DNA from: an uncultured Gammaproteobacteria bacterium
Lineage (GTDB): Bacteria > Pseudomonadota > Gammaproteobacteria > Nitrosococcales > Methylophagaceae
Direction: 5' to 3'
Assembly (NCBI GenBank): GCA_905181885.1
Contig: CAJIZI010000001.1
Span: 854,717-918,716 of the forward strand
Length of the DNA: 64,000 nucleotides
Part shown: piece after piece, positions 29,767-39,410 of the stretch
Numbering within the stretch: the stretch's first letter is position 1
How the letters are laid out: the number at the start of each line of letters is the position of its first letter
The notes under the pieces: generated by a model
The model's input: the letters and a program-made list of their open reading frames with translations, nothing else
What the model was told of the DNA's origin: nothing
The model's database searches: none
Translations under genes and position numbers: made by a program

Positions 29767-29841
29767 AGGCTTAGCTTAGAAATGAGTATAATAAACCGAC
29801 AACAAGTAATCGGTTGTTTTTTAATAAAGTCATTAGAAATT

Positions 29842-30424
29842 TTATTTGAGGACACTAGCGCTGAGAATTACCACATTGTTGGCTGGAACATTCTGGTGAT
29901 GGCCACGGTTACTGGTACTGAGAGCCCGGATGACTTCAACCACATCATGTCCTTCAATAACCTGTCCAAAGACAGCATAACCCCATGCAGCATCATTTTC
30001 ACCACGAAAATTAAGGAAGTCATTATCTACAGTATTTATAAAAAATTGAGCAGTAGCTGAGTGTGGGTCACCTGTTCTTGCCATAGCGACCGAACCTTTC
30101 ACATTAGTTAAGCCGTTATTAGCCTCATTTTGAATGGGTTCATTAACTTTCTTTTGAGTGAATTCTTTATCAAAACCACCACCTTGAATCATAAAATCCT
30201 TAATAACGCGATGAAAAAGAGTATCTGTATAAAAGTCCACTTTCTACATAGGAAATAAAGTTTGCGACTGTATTAGGTGCTTTGTCAGCATTAAGCTCGA
30301 TGACAATATCACCATGAGATGTAGTTAATTTAACTTTTTGCAAAGCATTGCCTCCTTCGGCATGGGCAATAAATGATGAAATGGCGAACAACAAGGCTGC
30401 CAAAGACTTAAAAAATAATTTCAT
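29842..30424 (-). CDS. Peptidyl-prolyl cis-trans isomerase, cyclophilin type, exported; one frameshift
   Basis: The start at 30424 gives a signal peptide ([22 protein letters not shown]), so the enzyme is periplasmic. The cyclophilin domain continues after a single-base break around 30234-30238, where YVESG in one frame continues as [11 protein letters not shown] in the next. Catalytic landmarks are [29 protein letters not shown] and [12 protein letters not shown]. The length, about 193 residues, is like PpiA. It is divergent from cysS (cyclophilin-cysS is a common pairing) and 75 bp from lpxH. Confidence 0.9.
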
Positions 30425-30537
30425 ATCGAAGTTTATCCGATGATTTATGGAGTAAGTAATAGCATAGTGCAAATAAGCTGAAGAAGTGGAATATTTTATA
30501 CTACTTTTCATGTCCGACATCACGTAAAATAGTCCCC

Positions 30538-31923
30538 ATGCTACATATTCATAACAGTTTAACTAAACAAAAAGAACTATTCACCTCAATTGTGCCTGGT
30601 AAAGTTAAACTTTATGTATGCGGGATGACTGTCTATGACTTTTGCCATGTTGGGCATGCCAGAGTTATGGTGGTGTTTGATGTAGTGACCCGTTACCTTA
30701 AAGCGAGTGGTTATGAGGTTAATTATATTCGTAACATCACAGATATTGACGATAAGATCATCGCCCGAGCTAATGAAAAAAATGAAACGATTCAGGAGCT
30801 AACAGAACGGTTTATTTCTGAGATGCATAAAGATGCGGATGCTTTGGGTGCTGAACGTCCCGATGCAGAACCAAAAGCAACGGAATCGATATCAGAAATG
30901 TTAGTAATGATAGAAACGCTCATTAGCAAAGGCTTAGCCTATACTGCTGGGAATGGCGATGTGTATTATGATGTTAGTGAATTTCCAAATTATGGCAAAT
31001 TATCGGGTCGTAATATAAATGAACTTAGGGCGGGCGAACGGGTTGAGGTGAATGAAGCTAAGAATGACCCGATGGATTTTGTATTGTGGAAAGCAGCTAA
31101 GCCAGGTGAGCCTGCGTGGGAGTCACCATGGGGTAAAGGACGACCAGGCTGGCATATTGAGTGTTCAGCGATGTCAGCCCATTGTCTGGGTGAGCATTTT
31201 GATATCCATGGCGGGGGTCTGGATCTGCAGTTTCCTCATCATGAAAATGAAATAGCACAGTCAGAAGGTGCTCATGGATGTCAATCGGTCAATTATTGGA
31301 TGCATAATGGATTTGTTCGTATTGATGATGAAAAAATGTCTAAATCATTGGGCAACTTCTTCACGGTGCGAGAAGTATTAAAGCAATATCAGGCAGAAGT
31401 TGTACGTTATTTTATCTTAACGAGCCAGTATCGGAGTCCACTAAATTATTCGGATGAACAATTAGAGCAAGCTAAAAATTCACTTACTAAATTTTACAGC
31501 GCTTTACGTGGTATTGAAGCAGATGAAAGTGTTATCTGGCAAAATAATGAAGAATATGGGGCACGTTTCAAAGCAGCAATGGATGATGACTTTAATACGG
31601 CACTAGCCTTATCTGTTATGGCTGATGTGCGGCAAGACTTGAATAAATTACTGGAACAAGGTTCATCAGGACAACAAGGTTATTTAGCTGGACTCCTACA
31701 CTCTTTTGGTGAGGTTTTAGGGCTGTTTCAGCAAGATACTGAAGCTTTTTTTGATAGCGATAAGGGTGATGATGTCGAGCTTATTAAAGCTTTAATTAGT
31801 GCACGAAATAAAGCAAGAGACGATAAAGATTGGGGTAAAGCCGATCAAGTTAGGGATGAACTGAAGGCAAGAGGGATTATTCTGGAGGACGCGGCGGGTA
31901 AAACAATTTGGCGGCGAACATAG
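30538..31923 (+). CDS. cysS: Cysteinyl-tRNA synthetase
   Basis: A 461-residue class I aminoacyl-tRNA synthetase that charges tRNA-Cys. The HIGH motif appears as HVGHARV, KMSKS as [11 protein letters not shown]. Zinc-binding and cysteine-recognising residues are seen in [16 protein letters not shown] and [11 protein letters not shown]. The C-terminal DALR-like helical domain is complete. The length is normal. It faces folD convergently. Confidence 0.97.
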   Translation: MLHIHNSLTKQKELFTSIVPGKVKLYVCGMTVYDFCHVGHARVMVVFDVVTRYLKASGYEVNYIRNITDIDDKIIARANEKNETIQELTERFISEMHKDADALGAERPDAEPKATESISEMLVMIETLISKGLAYTAGNGDVYYDVSEFPNYGKLSGRNINELRAGERVEVNEAKNDPMDFVLWKAAKPGEPAWESPWGKGRPGWHIECSAMSAHCLGEHFDIHGGGLDLQFPHHENEIAQSEGAHGCQSVNYWMHNGFVRIDDEKMSKSLGNFFTVREVLKQYQAEVVRYFILTSQYRSPLNYSDEQLEQAKNSLTKFYSALRGIEADESVIWQNNEEYGARFKAAMDDDFNTALALSVMADVRQDLNKLLEQGSSGQQGYLAGLLHSFGEVLGLFQQDTEAFFDSDKGDDVELIKALISARNKARDDKDWGKADQVRDELKARGIILEDAAGKTIWRRT

Positions 31924-31953
31924 AAATATTAATGTATATTTCTTAATACTGGT

Positions 31954-32811
31954 TTAATTCTGTGCTAACTTCTCGGCAGCATAAAGTGTATTTTCTAATA
32001 AGGTAGCTACCGTCATCGGACCAACTCCACCCGGAACAGGGCTGATCCAAGCGGCTTTTTCTCTAGCAGCATGAAACTCAACATCACCAACTAAAGATCC
32101 ATCTTTAAGCCTGTTAATACCTACGTCAAGAACAATTGCACCAGGTTTAACCCACTCACCAGGTATAAAGTTTGGTTTACCAACAGCCACTATTAATATA
32201 TCGGCTCTTCGGACATGAAGCTCGAGATCTCTTGTCATGCGGTGGCAAACAGTGGTCGTACATCCAGCTAACAAAAGCTCTAGACTCATTGGGCGTCCGA
32301 CAATATTTGAAGCACCAATAACAACAGCTTCTTGGCCTCTCAAATCAATACCTGTTTCATTTAGCATAGTGATCATGCCTTTGGGTGTACATGGTCGAAG
32401 CTGTGGGTTTCGCTGTGCTAGGCGGCCTATATTATATGGATGAAAACCATCTACATCTTTATGAGGTGCAATATGTTCAATGATATTGTCTGCGTTAATA
32501 TGAACTGGCAATGGGAGTTGTACTAAAATCCCATCAATTTCAGAGTTATGATTAAGCGTATTAATAAGTTCTAATAACTCAGCTTCAGTTGTAGTCACGG
32601 GTAGGTCGTAGGAAGTTGATTTAAAGCCAATTTCTTCACAACCACGACGTTTACTGCTGACATAAACTTCGGAAGCGGGATCAGCACCTAACAATACAAC
32701 CGCAAGGCCTGGAGGACGCTTGCCTGATTTCAACCGTATGTCAGTGGCTCGTTTTAAATCTTGCTTTAATGATTCAGCAATGGCCTTTCCATCAAGTATT
32801 TGGGCTGTCAT
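31954..32811 (-). CDS. folD: Bifunctional methylenetetrahydrofolate dehydrogenase / methenyltetrahydrofolate cyclohydrolase FolD
   Basis: A 285-residue FolD, which interconverts 5,10-methylene- and 10-formyl-tetrahydrofolate with NADP. Key residues are the [13 protein letters not shown] segment (catalytic Lys), [10 protein letters not shown], the nucleotide-binding [15 protein letters not shown] and the C-terminal [18 protein letters not shown]. It is a single gene; tRNA genes follow on the opposite strand after a promoter. Confidence 0.97.
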   Translation of the reverse strand: MTAQILDGKAIAESLKQDLKRATDIRLKSGKRPPGLAVVLLGADPASEVYVSSKRRGCEEIGFKSTSYDLPVTTTEAELLELINTLNHNSEIDGILVQLPLPVHINADNIIEHIAPHKDVDGFHPYNIGRLAQRNPQLRPCTPKGMITMLNETGIDLRGQEAVVIGASNIVGRPMSLELLLAGCTTTVCHRMTRDLELHVRRADILIVAVGKPNFIPGEWVKPGAIVLDVGINRLKDGSLVGDVEFHAAREKAAWISPVPGGVGPMTVATLLENTLYAAEKLAQN

Positions 32812-32886
32812 AAAGAGGTCCGGTCAATCAAAAGAAGCTATGGTCTCATGTTGAGTTAACAACAGCAAAAAATATCAATTAATGGA

Positions 32887-32915
32887 TTGACTGTTGTGCC
32901 CCATCAGCGTATTAT
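32887..32915 (+). promoter_or_regulatory. Sigma-70 promoter for the tRNA-Pro / tRNA-Arg unit
   Basis: TTGACT at 32887-32892 and TATTAT at 32910-32915 are separated by exactly 17 bases. A C/G-rich discriminator (CTCGCC) follows, as is usual for stable-RNA promoters under growth-rate and stringent control. The first tRNA begins 37 bases later. Confidence 0.7.
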
Positions 32916-32952
32916 CTCGCCTTTCTTCGGGGATGTCTGTTCTTCGATATGT

Positions 32953-33029
<77 letters not shown>

Positions 33030-33068
33030 CTTCAAATAGTTCACGCTCCCTTAATTAGGATCCTTATT

Positions 33069-33145
33069 GCGCCCGTAGCTCATCTGGATAGAGCATCGGC
33101 CTTCTAAGCCGAGGGTAACAGGTTCGAGTCCTGTCGGGCGCACCA
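33069..33145 (+). tRNA. tRNA-Arg (anticodon UCU)
   Basis: A 77-base cloverleaf including the encoded CCA. Acceptor arms GCGCCCG and CGGGCGC pair, the anticodon stem TCGGC/GCCGA encloses CTTCTAA with anticodon TCT, and the T loop is GTTCGAGTC. Its 3' end is directly followed by an integrase remnant, so it probably served as the attachment site of an integrative element. Confidence 0.96.
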
Positions 33146-33167
33146 TTTCCCACATAACTCAGATTAA

Positions 33168-33187
33168 CCTGTCACACAGGAGTCACA
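33168..33187 (+). repeat. Left copy of a 20-bp direct repeat bounding the island remnant
   Basis: CCTGTCACAC, three variable bases, then AGTCACA. The same arrangement recurs at 36988-37007 in the same orientation with a different 3-base middle (AGG here, CTT there). This copy lies between tRNA-Arg and the integrase-like start codon. It may be an arm-type integrase binding site or part of the attachment region. Confidence 0.6.
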
Positions 33188-33190
33188 GTT

Positions 33191-33484
33191 ATGGCGACAA
33201 TTCGTTTACGTAATTCTAAATACCAAGTGCTTGTCCGTATGGATGGCACTTCAACTTCTAAAACTTTCACAAAGAAAACGCATGCTCAGAAATGGGCTAA
33301 ATCCACATCATATTCTGAGGGCACAAAGCAAGTTCAGTGTAATGAGTTTTTTGATGATGGGACTATGAATCCTCAGGCCAACTATGAGAACAATATTGAG
33401 AATGGTATGAGAAAACACTTCGATCAGGAGGGCAACTTGATCAAAATTCGGCCTGTGGTTAATACTAGCTTACATGGGTATTAG
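33191..33484 (+). pseudogene. Integrase N-terminal fragment fused to YwqK/MORN-like sequence
   Basis: Residues 1-39 (MATIRLRNSKYQVLVRMDG, then SKTFTKKTHAQKWAKST) match the start of tRNA-targeting tyrosine integrases, that is, the arm-site DNA-binding segment. After that the protein changes character: residues 45-97 show the repeated G-x-N-x-x-DG-x-x-N-Y pattern of YwqK-type MORN-variant proteins. No core-binding or catalytic domain follows. It looks as if a deletion joined an integrase start to the tail of another island gene. The adjacent tRNA-Arg supports the integrase reading. Confidence 0.7.
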
Positions 33485-34057
33485 CGAATATTATGATAAG
33501 AAACCGGGTAGCCTCAGCGAAGAGGGAGTGTACTTTCACAGCAATGAAGTTGGTAAATGGTTCGTTCATTATCAACAAAATCAAAGTGGGTTGATCACGG
33601 GGGTAACGAAAAGGCATTGACTTTCGTGAAGTTAATAAACGAAAAGCTTCAGGCTCAAGAACTTTTTGTGATTGGAGGATTATTAGATTAGAACTTACTT
33701 TTTGATAAAGTGTTTTATACTATAGAGAAGAAAAGGTTTATTTCCTCAGATACTCTAAACTACTATCTGCAAGGACTAATATAAAAAACACCTCATAACA
33801 GATATGTAGTTGAGTAGGTGTGTATCTATTATGCTCCCAATATGGGAGCAGTTATTAGTAGAGATAGCTCCCAAACAGCTTGCACTTTGCGTAATCAGTT
33901 TTGCTTATTGCTTTTTTTTCGTTTGTGAACAGCAAAGTCATTAAAGTTAAAATGACGGATTATCAGCCATGTTAGACTAATGGGATTGAAAGATATCATC
34001 ATTGCTCCATCACAATGATTTGGTGCCTAGATTAGGATTAAGGAAAGTAAGTAAGTT
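33485..34057 (+). other. Gene-poor island sequence with decayed YwqK-like coding remnant
   Basis: Bases 33513-33620 contain another short MORN-like stretch (LSEEGVYFHSNEVGKWFVHY) in a different frame from the preceding fragment, so the YwqK-like gene is broken. A perfect 7-bp hairpin (GCTCCCA, ATA, TGGGAGC) lies at 33833-33849, and a looser CACCT/AGGTG pair precedes it. I see no other gene. The 200 bases before 34058 are AT-rich and probably carry the promoter of the transporter. Confidence 0.5.
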
Positions 34058-36565
34058 ATGAAGAAGTTGTTACTGCCATTTTACGATAGACAAGTTCTGG
34101 CCAGACCTATATTGACACTATTACTAGTGGTATTAGTGACCAGCTTTTTTGCCTGGTATATACAGGACTTTAAACTCGACGTTTCAGCTGACTCTTTAGT
34201 GCTAGAGAATGATCAAGATTTACTCTATTATCAATCAATCAATGCTCGTTATGGCTCTGATGATTACTTAATTGTCACCTATACGCCTAAGGCGGATTTA
34301 TTTTCAGAAGAGTCGGTAAATGATCTGCAAAAGTTAAGCGATAGCTTGGCTGAGATAGAGCGTGTCGACTCCGTTACCAGTATTTTAAATGTCCCTCTCA
34401 TCTCCAGCCCGCCAACGACTTTTTCGGAGATACAACAGCAGATACGCACATTACGCGATCCCAGCACTGATCAAGCCTTAGCTAAGCATGAGCTGAGTAC
34501 CAGCTCCCTGTATCAGAACAGGCTAGTGGGAGAAGAAGGTGACACCACAGCACTGCAAGTTAACTTTAAGCGTGATCCAGTGTTTATTCAGCTACGTGAT
34601 GATCGTGATGCCTTACGTGAAAAACAGCTAACGAATAAGCTGAGCGCAGCTGAAGTCGCGGAGCTACAACAGTTAACCTCTGAGTTTAAGCTGCATACCG
34701 AAGCCCTTATGGTGCAACAAGCACAAGACATCATAGATGTTCGAACGATTCTTGACCGACATCGTGATAAGGCCGAGGTGCACTTGGGCGGCGTGCCAAT
34801 GATTGTGGCCGATATGATGGACTTTGTGCGCCATGATTTACAGGTCTTTAGTGTGGCAGTTATTGGCATTTTAGTGACTATTTTGGCAGTAATTTTTGGT
34901 CAATTGCGCTGGATCATTTTACCCTTACTGACAGCCACTGTAGCCAGTGTCATTACTGTTGGTTTCCTCGGCCTGGTTGAATGGCGAATTACAGTAGTGT
35001 CATCAAACTTTATCGCATTGCTATTGATTTTTGCCCTGTCTTTGAGCATTCATTTAATCGTACGTTACCGCGAACTGCGGTTAGAGCGGCCTGAGGATGA
35101 TCAGCATGCCTTGCTGTTAGAGACAGTGCGAAGCAAGGCGCTTCCCTGCTTTTATACTGTAATCACGACCATGGTGGCCTTTGGCTCGCTGGTGGTCAGT
35201 GAGATTCGCCCTGTTATTGATTTTGGCTGGATCATGGTGATGGGTCTGGCAGTGGCGTTTATCCTGACCTTTACCTTATTCCCTGCAATTTTAGTGCTAA
35301 TGAAACCGAGTGCAGTGAGGCAAAAAGGCGATATAACGAGTGTTATTACTCGCTTTTTAGCCAAGTTAAACGAACGATTTGGTACTGCGCTTCTGGGTGT
35401 GGCCTTTTTAGCGGTGGCAGCAAGTGCTCTGGGTATTAGCAAACTGACGGTTGAAAATCGCTTTATTGATTACTTTAAAGAGTCGACAGAGATTTTCCAG
35501 GGCATGTATCTCATTGATCAGAAACTCGGCGGAACAACCCCACTCGACATTATTATTGATGCGCCTGTGGAAGTGGCCGTTGAAGAGGACTATGAAGAAT
35601 ATGAGGACGATGACGACTTTGACCTCGAACTCGATTTAGATGGTGAGGAAGGTTTCACAGCCACAAGCTATTGGTTTAATAGCTATCAGTTTGAAACTAT
35701 TGATGCTGTACATAACTATTTAGACAGTCTTGATGAGACAGGGAAAGTGCTGTCGCTTTCCACCTCTATGGAAACTTTGAAACAACTTAATGATGGTGAA
35801 GAGATAAATGATTTCTTCCTATCATTGCTTTATAAGCGGGCGCCTGAAGATATTAAGGAAGGCATGATATATCCTTATATTTCTAAAGATGGCGACCAGC
35901 TGCGTTTCTCAGTGCGGGTGTTTGAGTCTGATGTCGCCCTGCAACGTGATGCTTTATTGAAAAAGATCAAAAAAGGCTTAACAGAAGAATTGGGCCTTGC
36001 TGACGAGCAAGTTCATCTGACAGGTATGTTGGTGCTCTTCAATAATATGCTGCAGAGTTTATATAAATCACAAATTTTGACCCTGGGTGTGGTGTTCTTT
36101 GTAATCTTCTTGATGTTCATTGTCCTATTCCGCTCAATTAAATTGGCTACTATTGCCATCATTCCAAATATGATCGCTGGCGGTGCAGTACTAGGTTTGA
36201 TGGGGGGGCTGGGTATTCCATTAGATATTATGACCATTACCATTACCTCAGTTAGTGTGGGTATAGCTGTCGATAATGCCATTCACTACATGGCCCGCTT
36301 TAAAGATGAGATCGTCAAAGATTGGGATTATGGTGCCGCCATGCATCGCACCCACGGCAGTATTGGGCGAGCGATCTATTACACCACCATTACAGTGATC
36401 ATTGGCTTCTCAGTATTGGCCTTGTCAGACTTCATGCCAACCGTTTATTTTGGCCTGCTGACCGCCTTTGCCATGTTGGCGGCACTGTTAGCAAACTTAA
36501 CTGTGCTACCTTTGTTGCTTGGTATAATGAAGCCTTATGGGGTTAAGAACGGCACTATCAGCTAG
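34058..36565 (+). CDS. RND superfamily (MMPL family) transporter
   Basis: An 835-residue inner-membrane protein with the two-fold RND layout: one helix (about 15-33), a large periplasmic loop, five helices (about 265-415), then one helix (about 440), a second loop and five helices (about 670-825). The MMPL segment VGIAVDNAIHYMARF, with the proton-relay Asp, is present, and its counterpart in the first half is LSLSIHLIVRYRE. The second loop carries an unusual acidic run of Glu/Asp residues at about 504-532. Such proteins move lipids, hopanoids or hydrophobic compounds; the substrate is unknown. Its G+C is visibly higher than that of its neighbours, which suggests that it came with the island. 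Confidence 0.88.
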   Translation: MKKLLLPFYDRQVLARPILTLLLVVLVTSFFAWYIQDFKLDVSADSLVLENDQDLLYYQSINARYGSDDYLIVTYTPKADLFSEESVNDLQKLSDSLAEIERVDSVTSILNVPLISSPPTTFSEIQQQIRTLRDPSTDQALAKHELSTSSLYQNRLVGEEGDTTALQVNFKRDPVFIQLRDDRDALREKQLTNKLSAAEVAELQQLTSEFKLHTEALMVQQAQDIIDVRTILDRHRDKAEVHLGGVPMIVADMMDFVRHDLQVFSVAVIGILVTILAVIFGQLRWIILPLLTATVASVITVGFLGLVEWRITVVSSNFIALLLIFALSLSIHLIVRYRELRLERPEDDQHALLLETVRSKALPCFYTVITTMVAFGSLVVSEIRPVIDFGWIMVMGLAVAFILTFTLFPAILVLMKPSAVRQKGDITSVITRFLAKLNERFGTALLGVAFLAVAASALGISKLTVENRFIDYFKESTEIFQGMYLIDQKLGGTTPLDIIIDAPVEVAVEEDYEEYEDDDDFDLELDLDGEEGFTATSYWFNSYQFETIDAVHNYLDSLDETGKVLSLSTSMETLKQLNDGEEINDFFLSLLYKRAPEDIKEGMIYPYISKDGDQLRFSVRVFESDVALQRDALLKKIKKGLTEELGLADEQVHLTGMLVLFNNMLQSLYKSQILTLGVVFFVIFLMFIVLFRSIKLATIAIIPNMIAGGAVLGLMGGLGIPLDIMTITITSVSVGIAVDNAIHYMARFKDEIVKDWDYGAAMHRTHGSIGRAIYYTTITVIIGFSVLALSDFMPTVYFGLLTAFAMLAALLANLTVLPLLLGIMKPYGVKNGTIS

Positions 36566-36641
36566 CTTTAGCTGATTAGGGCGCTGACAGCTTGTTCTGA
36601 AGAATTGAGTGCGCCTTCAGGATAGCCGCCATCGCTATTGG

Positions 36642-36785
36642 CGGTTTCAGTATGATGTCAAAGCTGAGTTTAAGGTGGATTTGATATTACTCATTGTTGA
36701 GTATGATTACCCACCAGTCGGCCGTGATGAAGTCTATAAAGAAATCTATGAGCAAGCCGATTCTTTTAAGAAGATTACTGGGTGA
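36642..36785 (+). pseudogene. Type I restriction enzyme R subunit (HsdR), C-terminal remnant
   Basis: A short open frame ending at TGA 36783-36785 translates to a segment with AEFKVDLILLIVEYDYPPVG, then RDEVYKEIYEQADSFKK. This resembles the extreme C-terminus (DUF3387 region) of HsdR proteins. No start codon, helicase or nuclease domain is present, so only the tail survives. It indicates that the island once carried a type I restriction-modification system. Confidence 0.55.
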
Positions 36786-36987
36786 AAGCCTTATTATAAA
36801 AACACTACTTACGGTGATCTATCAGTATGTGAAGAGGACATGGCAGTGCAATGAAGCTAGTAAGGCCTGATGAGAATAGACACTTTTTTTTAAAATTCAT
36901 CTCTCAGGTATCCGGGCTGGTATTACAACTATCGATATATGAAATCAGCCCCCCCGCCCCAGCATTACTGGGTCGAATTAAATAAAT

Positions 36988-37007
36988 CCTGTCACACCTT
37001 AGTCACA
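36988..37007 (+). repeat. Right copy of the 20-bp direct repeat
   Basis: CCTGTCACAC-CTT-AGTCACA, matching the copy at 33168-33187 except for the 3-base middle. The two copies enclose about 3.8 kb with the integrase fragment, the MMPL transporter and the HsdR tail. Confidence 0.6.
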
Positions 37008-37285
37008 AATTAAGTGGAATAGAAACAGGCTAATCGTTATAATTTAATTCTAGCTAAAGATTTTTTTATTCGCAAATGACATACGAATAGACCTAAAAAT
37101 TTCCTTAAGGTTATTATTAATATTTATGAATTTATAATCTTGAGACTTACATGAAAGCGATCTGATTGTCGAGTATGCTAAGGAATAATTTTTCTATAGT
37201 TTAAGATAAATACTGATAGTTCTCACTCACGGTGAGAAAACGGTATAGTTAAATGAAACGATAAAAAGGGTACAACCATATCATT

Positions 37286-39189
37286 ATGTTAAGGAAAGCG
37301 ATTGATAGCGTATTGGCAAGTCCAAGAAGCATAAAAAGAACCATAACTGTATCTTTTGATTTTTTCGTGGTTATATTTTCACTGTGGCTTGCACTTTCAT
37401 TACGCTACAGTGAATTTTACATTCCAGCCCAATCAGTATGGTGGGTATTTTTAGCTGCTCCAGCCATAGCTATTCCTGTCTTTATCAAATTTGGTTTGTA
37501 TCGAGCGATTATCCGCTATCTGGGTATGCAGGCAATTTGGACAGTTGTTAAAGCGACGATGCTCTATGAAATATTGTTTGCGGTACTTATATTGATGTCC
37601 AATGTACAAGGTATCCCGCGAACTGTATACGCTATACAAGTCATCCTATTATTAATCATTGTAGGTGGAACAAGACTGATAGCACGTTGGTGGATCAACA
37701 GTATGCAAAATGGTTCTTACCACTTAGCTAGGAATAAAAAGTTAGTTCCGCCAGTGATTATTTATGGTGCGGGTGCTTCAGGGATGCAATTAGCTTCAGC
37801 ATTAAAACAATCGTATCAATATCGTCCCGTAGCTTTCATAGATGATGCTGTTGAGTTTCACAACCACCAGATTAATGGCCTCACAGTGTTCCCATTTACA
37901 AAGTTGAGCCACTTGATTGAGCTACATGGTGTTACAGACCTTTTTCTGGCACTACCTTCAGTAGCTCGAGGTCGGCGTAATGAGCTTATTAGATTGCTCG
38001 AACCATACTCACTTCATGTAAGAACGCTACCAAGTTTAATTGATTTAGCCGATGGCAAAGTCAATGTTTCTGATATTCGAGAAGTTGATATTGCAGATTT
38101 GTTAGGTCGCGAGGCAGTCGCACCCATAAAAGATTTATTGCAAGCTAACATTACTAATAAGGTTGTAATGGTCACAGGCGCTGGTGGCTCAATAGGTAGT
38201 GAATTGTGTCGGACTATTATAAGGCTAAAACCATTATCATTGGTGCTCTATGAACTTAATGAATTTAGCTTGTATGCGATTGAAAGGGAGTTGGAATCAC
38301 TCGATACTGGTGTGCCTATTTTTGCTTTACTAGGTAATGTACAAGACCAAAACAGAATTGAATCAGTATGTTTACGTTTTAAAATCAATACAATCTATCA
38401 TGCGGCAGCCTATAAGCATGTTCCAATGGTTGAAAAAAATACAAGTGAAGGCATAAAAAATAATGTGTTTGGTACATTATCATGCGTAAAAGCGGCAATT
38501 GCGAGCAAGGTTGAAACTTTTGTTTTAATTTCGACGGATAAGGCAGTAAGGCCAACTAATATGATGGGCGCAACAAAACGCTTTGCTGAACTTATTTTGC
38601 AAGGGCTCGCTGGAGAACAAAGCGATACACGGTTAATAATGGTCCGTTTTGGCAATGTATTGGGTTCCTCTGGCTCTGTTGTGCCTTTATTTCGGGAACA
38701 AATTGCTAATGGTGGTCCGATCACAGTAACGGATTCCCGTATTATTCGTTATTTTATGAGTATAGCTGAAGCGGCAGAACTTGTTATTCAGGCAGGGGCT
38801 ATGGGAAAGGTGGTGACGTATTTGTATTAGATATGGGGGAACCTCTACGCATTGTTGATCTAGCTAAACGAATGATCCACTTAAGTGGTATCATTGAAAA
38901 AAATAAAGAGTACCCTGAAGGTGATATTGAGATCATTTATACGGGTCTGCGTGTAGGTGAAAAATTGTATGAAGAATTGTTGATTGGTGACAATGTTACT
39001 GATACAAGTCATAGTAAAATTATGAGGGCGGAAGAAAAGGTTATCTTATGGTCAGAGCTAAGTAATATTTTACCGCGATTACAAAATGTTAATGATAAGA
39101 ATAATACCGAAGAAGTCAGAGCTATATTGTTGGATTATGTCGATGGGTTTAAGCCACAGTGTGATAATCAAGACTGGATAAAAGATTGA
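37286..39189 (+). CDS. WbpM/CapD/FlaA1-type nucleoside-diphosphate-sugar dehydratase, one frameshift
   Basis: Two adjoining segments (37286-38830 and 38833-39189) form one membrane-bound protein of about 634 residues. Four N-terminal helices (about 20-125) are followed by a CoA-binding-like region (IIYGAGASGMQLA). The SDR domain has TGAGGSIGSELCR (cofactor loop) and STDKAVRPTNMMGATKR (catalytic S-M-K arrangement with Met in place of Tyr). WbpM-type enzymes are UDP-GlcNAc 4,6-dehydratases that supply 6-deoxy-sugars. The frame breaks at about 38812, where AAAGGTGG lacks one G; restoring it gives GKGGDVFVLDMGEPLRIVDLA (first residues family-typical). It opens the surface-polysaccharide locus. 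Confidence 0.9.
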
Positions 39190-39368
39190 TCAGTTCGTTA
39201 CGATATAATCTGTTGCAGAGTGAGATGACCGTGAGAATTTGAACTGATTCTTTTATAAAACCTGTTGGAAAGAAGAGGTCGAGCAGCTTTAATATTAAGA
39301 GAGTAATTATTTACTCAGACTCCACTATTGCACTTCCCTTTGGACATACACTTTATGCCCGCCCTCGT

Positions 39369-39376
39369 GTATAATT
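39369..39376 (+). promoter_or_regulatory. Probable -10 element upstream of glmS
   Basis: TATAAT at 39370-39375, preceded directly by TG, lies about 35 bases upstream of the glmS ATG. I see no convincing -35 hexamer at 16-18 bases, so only the -10 is marked. Confidence 0.4.
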
Positions 39377-39410
39377 CAATATTATTGATATTACAGGCTA
39401 AGTCTAAAAT

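Larger units (their letters stand above)
36566..37285. other. Intergenic island edge with HsdR remnant
   Basis: A 720-base stretch without an intact gene. It contains an HsdR C-terminal fragment (36642-36785), a CCCCCCGCCCC run near 36955, the right copy of the 20-bp direct repeat (36988-37007) and a TATAAT at 37038-37043 without a clear -35. The last 250 bases are AT-rich and presumably carry the promoter for the WbpM-like gene. Confidence 0.5.

Noticed and set aside
33191..33700. Functional YwqK-type antitoxin of a toxin-antitoxin pair
   Set aside because: The name of the family is misleading, the sequence is broken into two frames, and no toxin gene is nearby.
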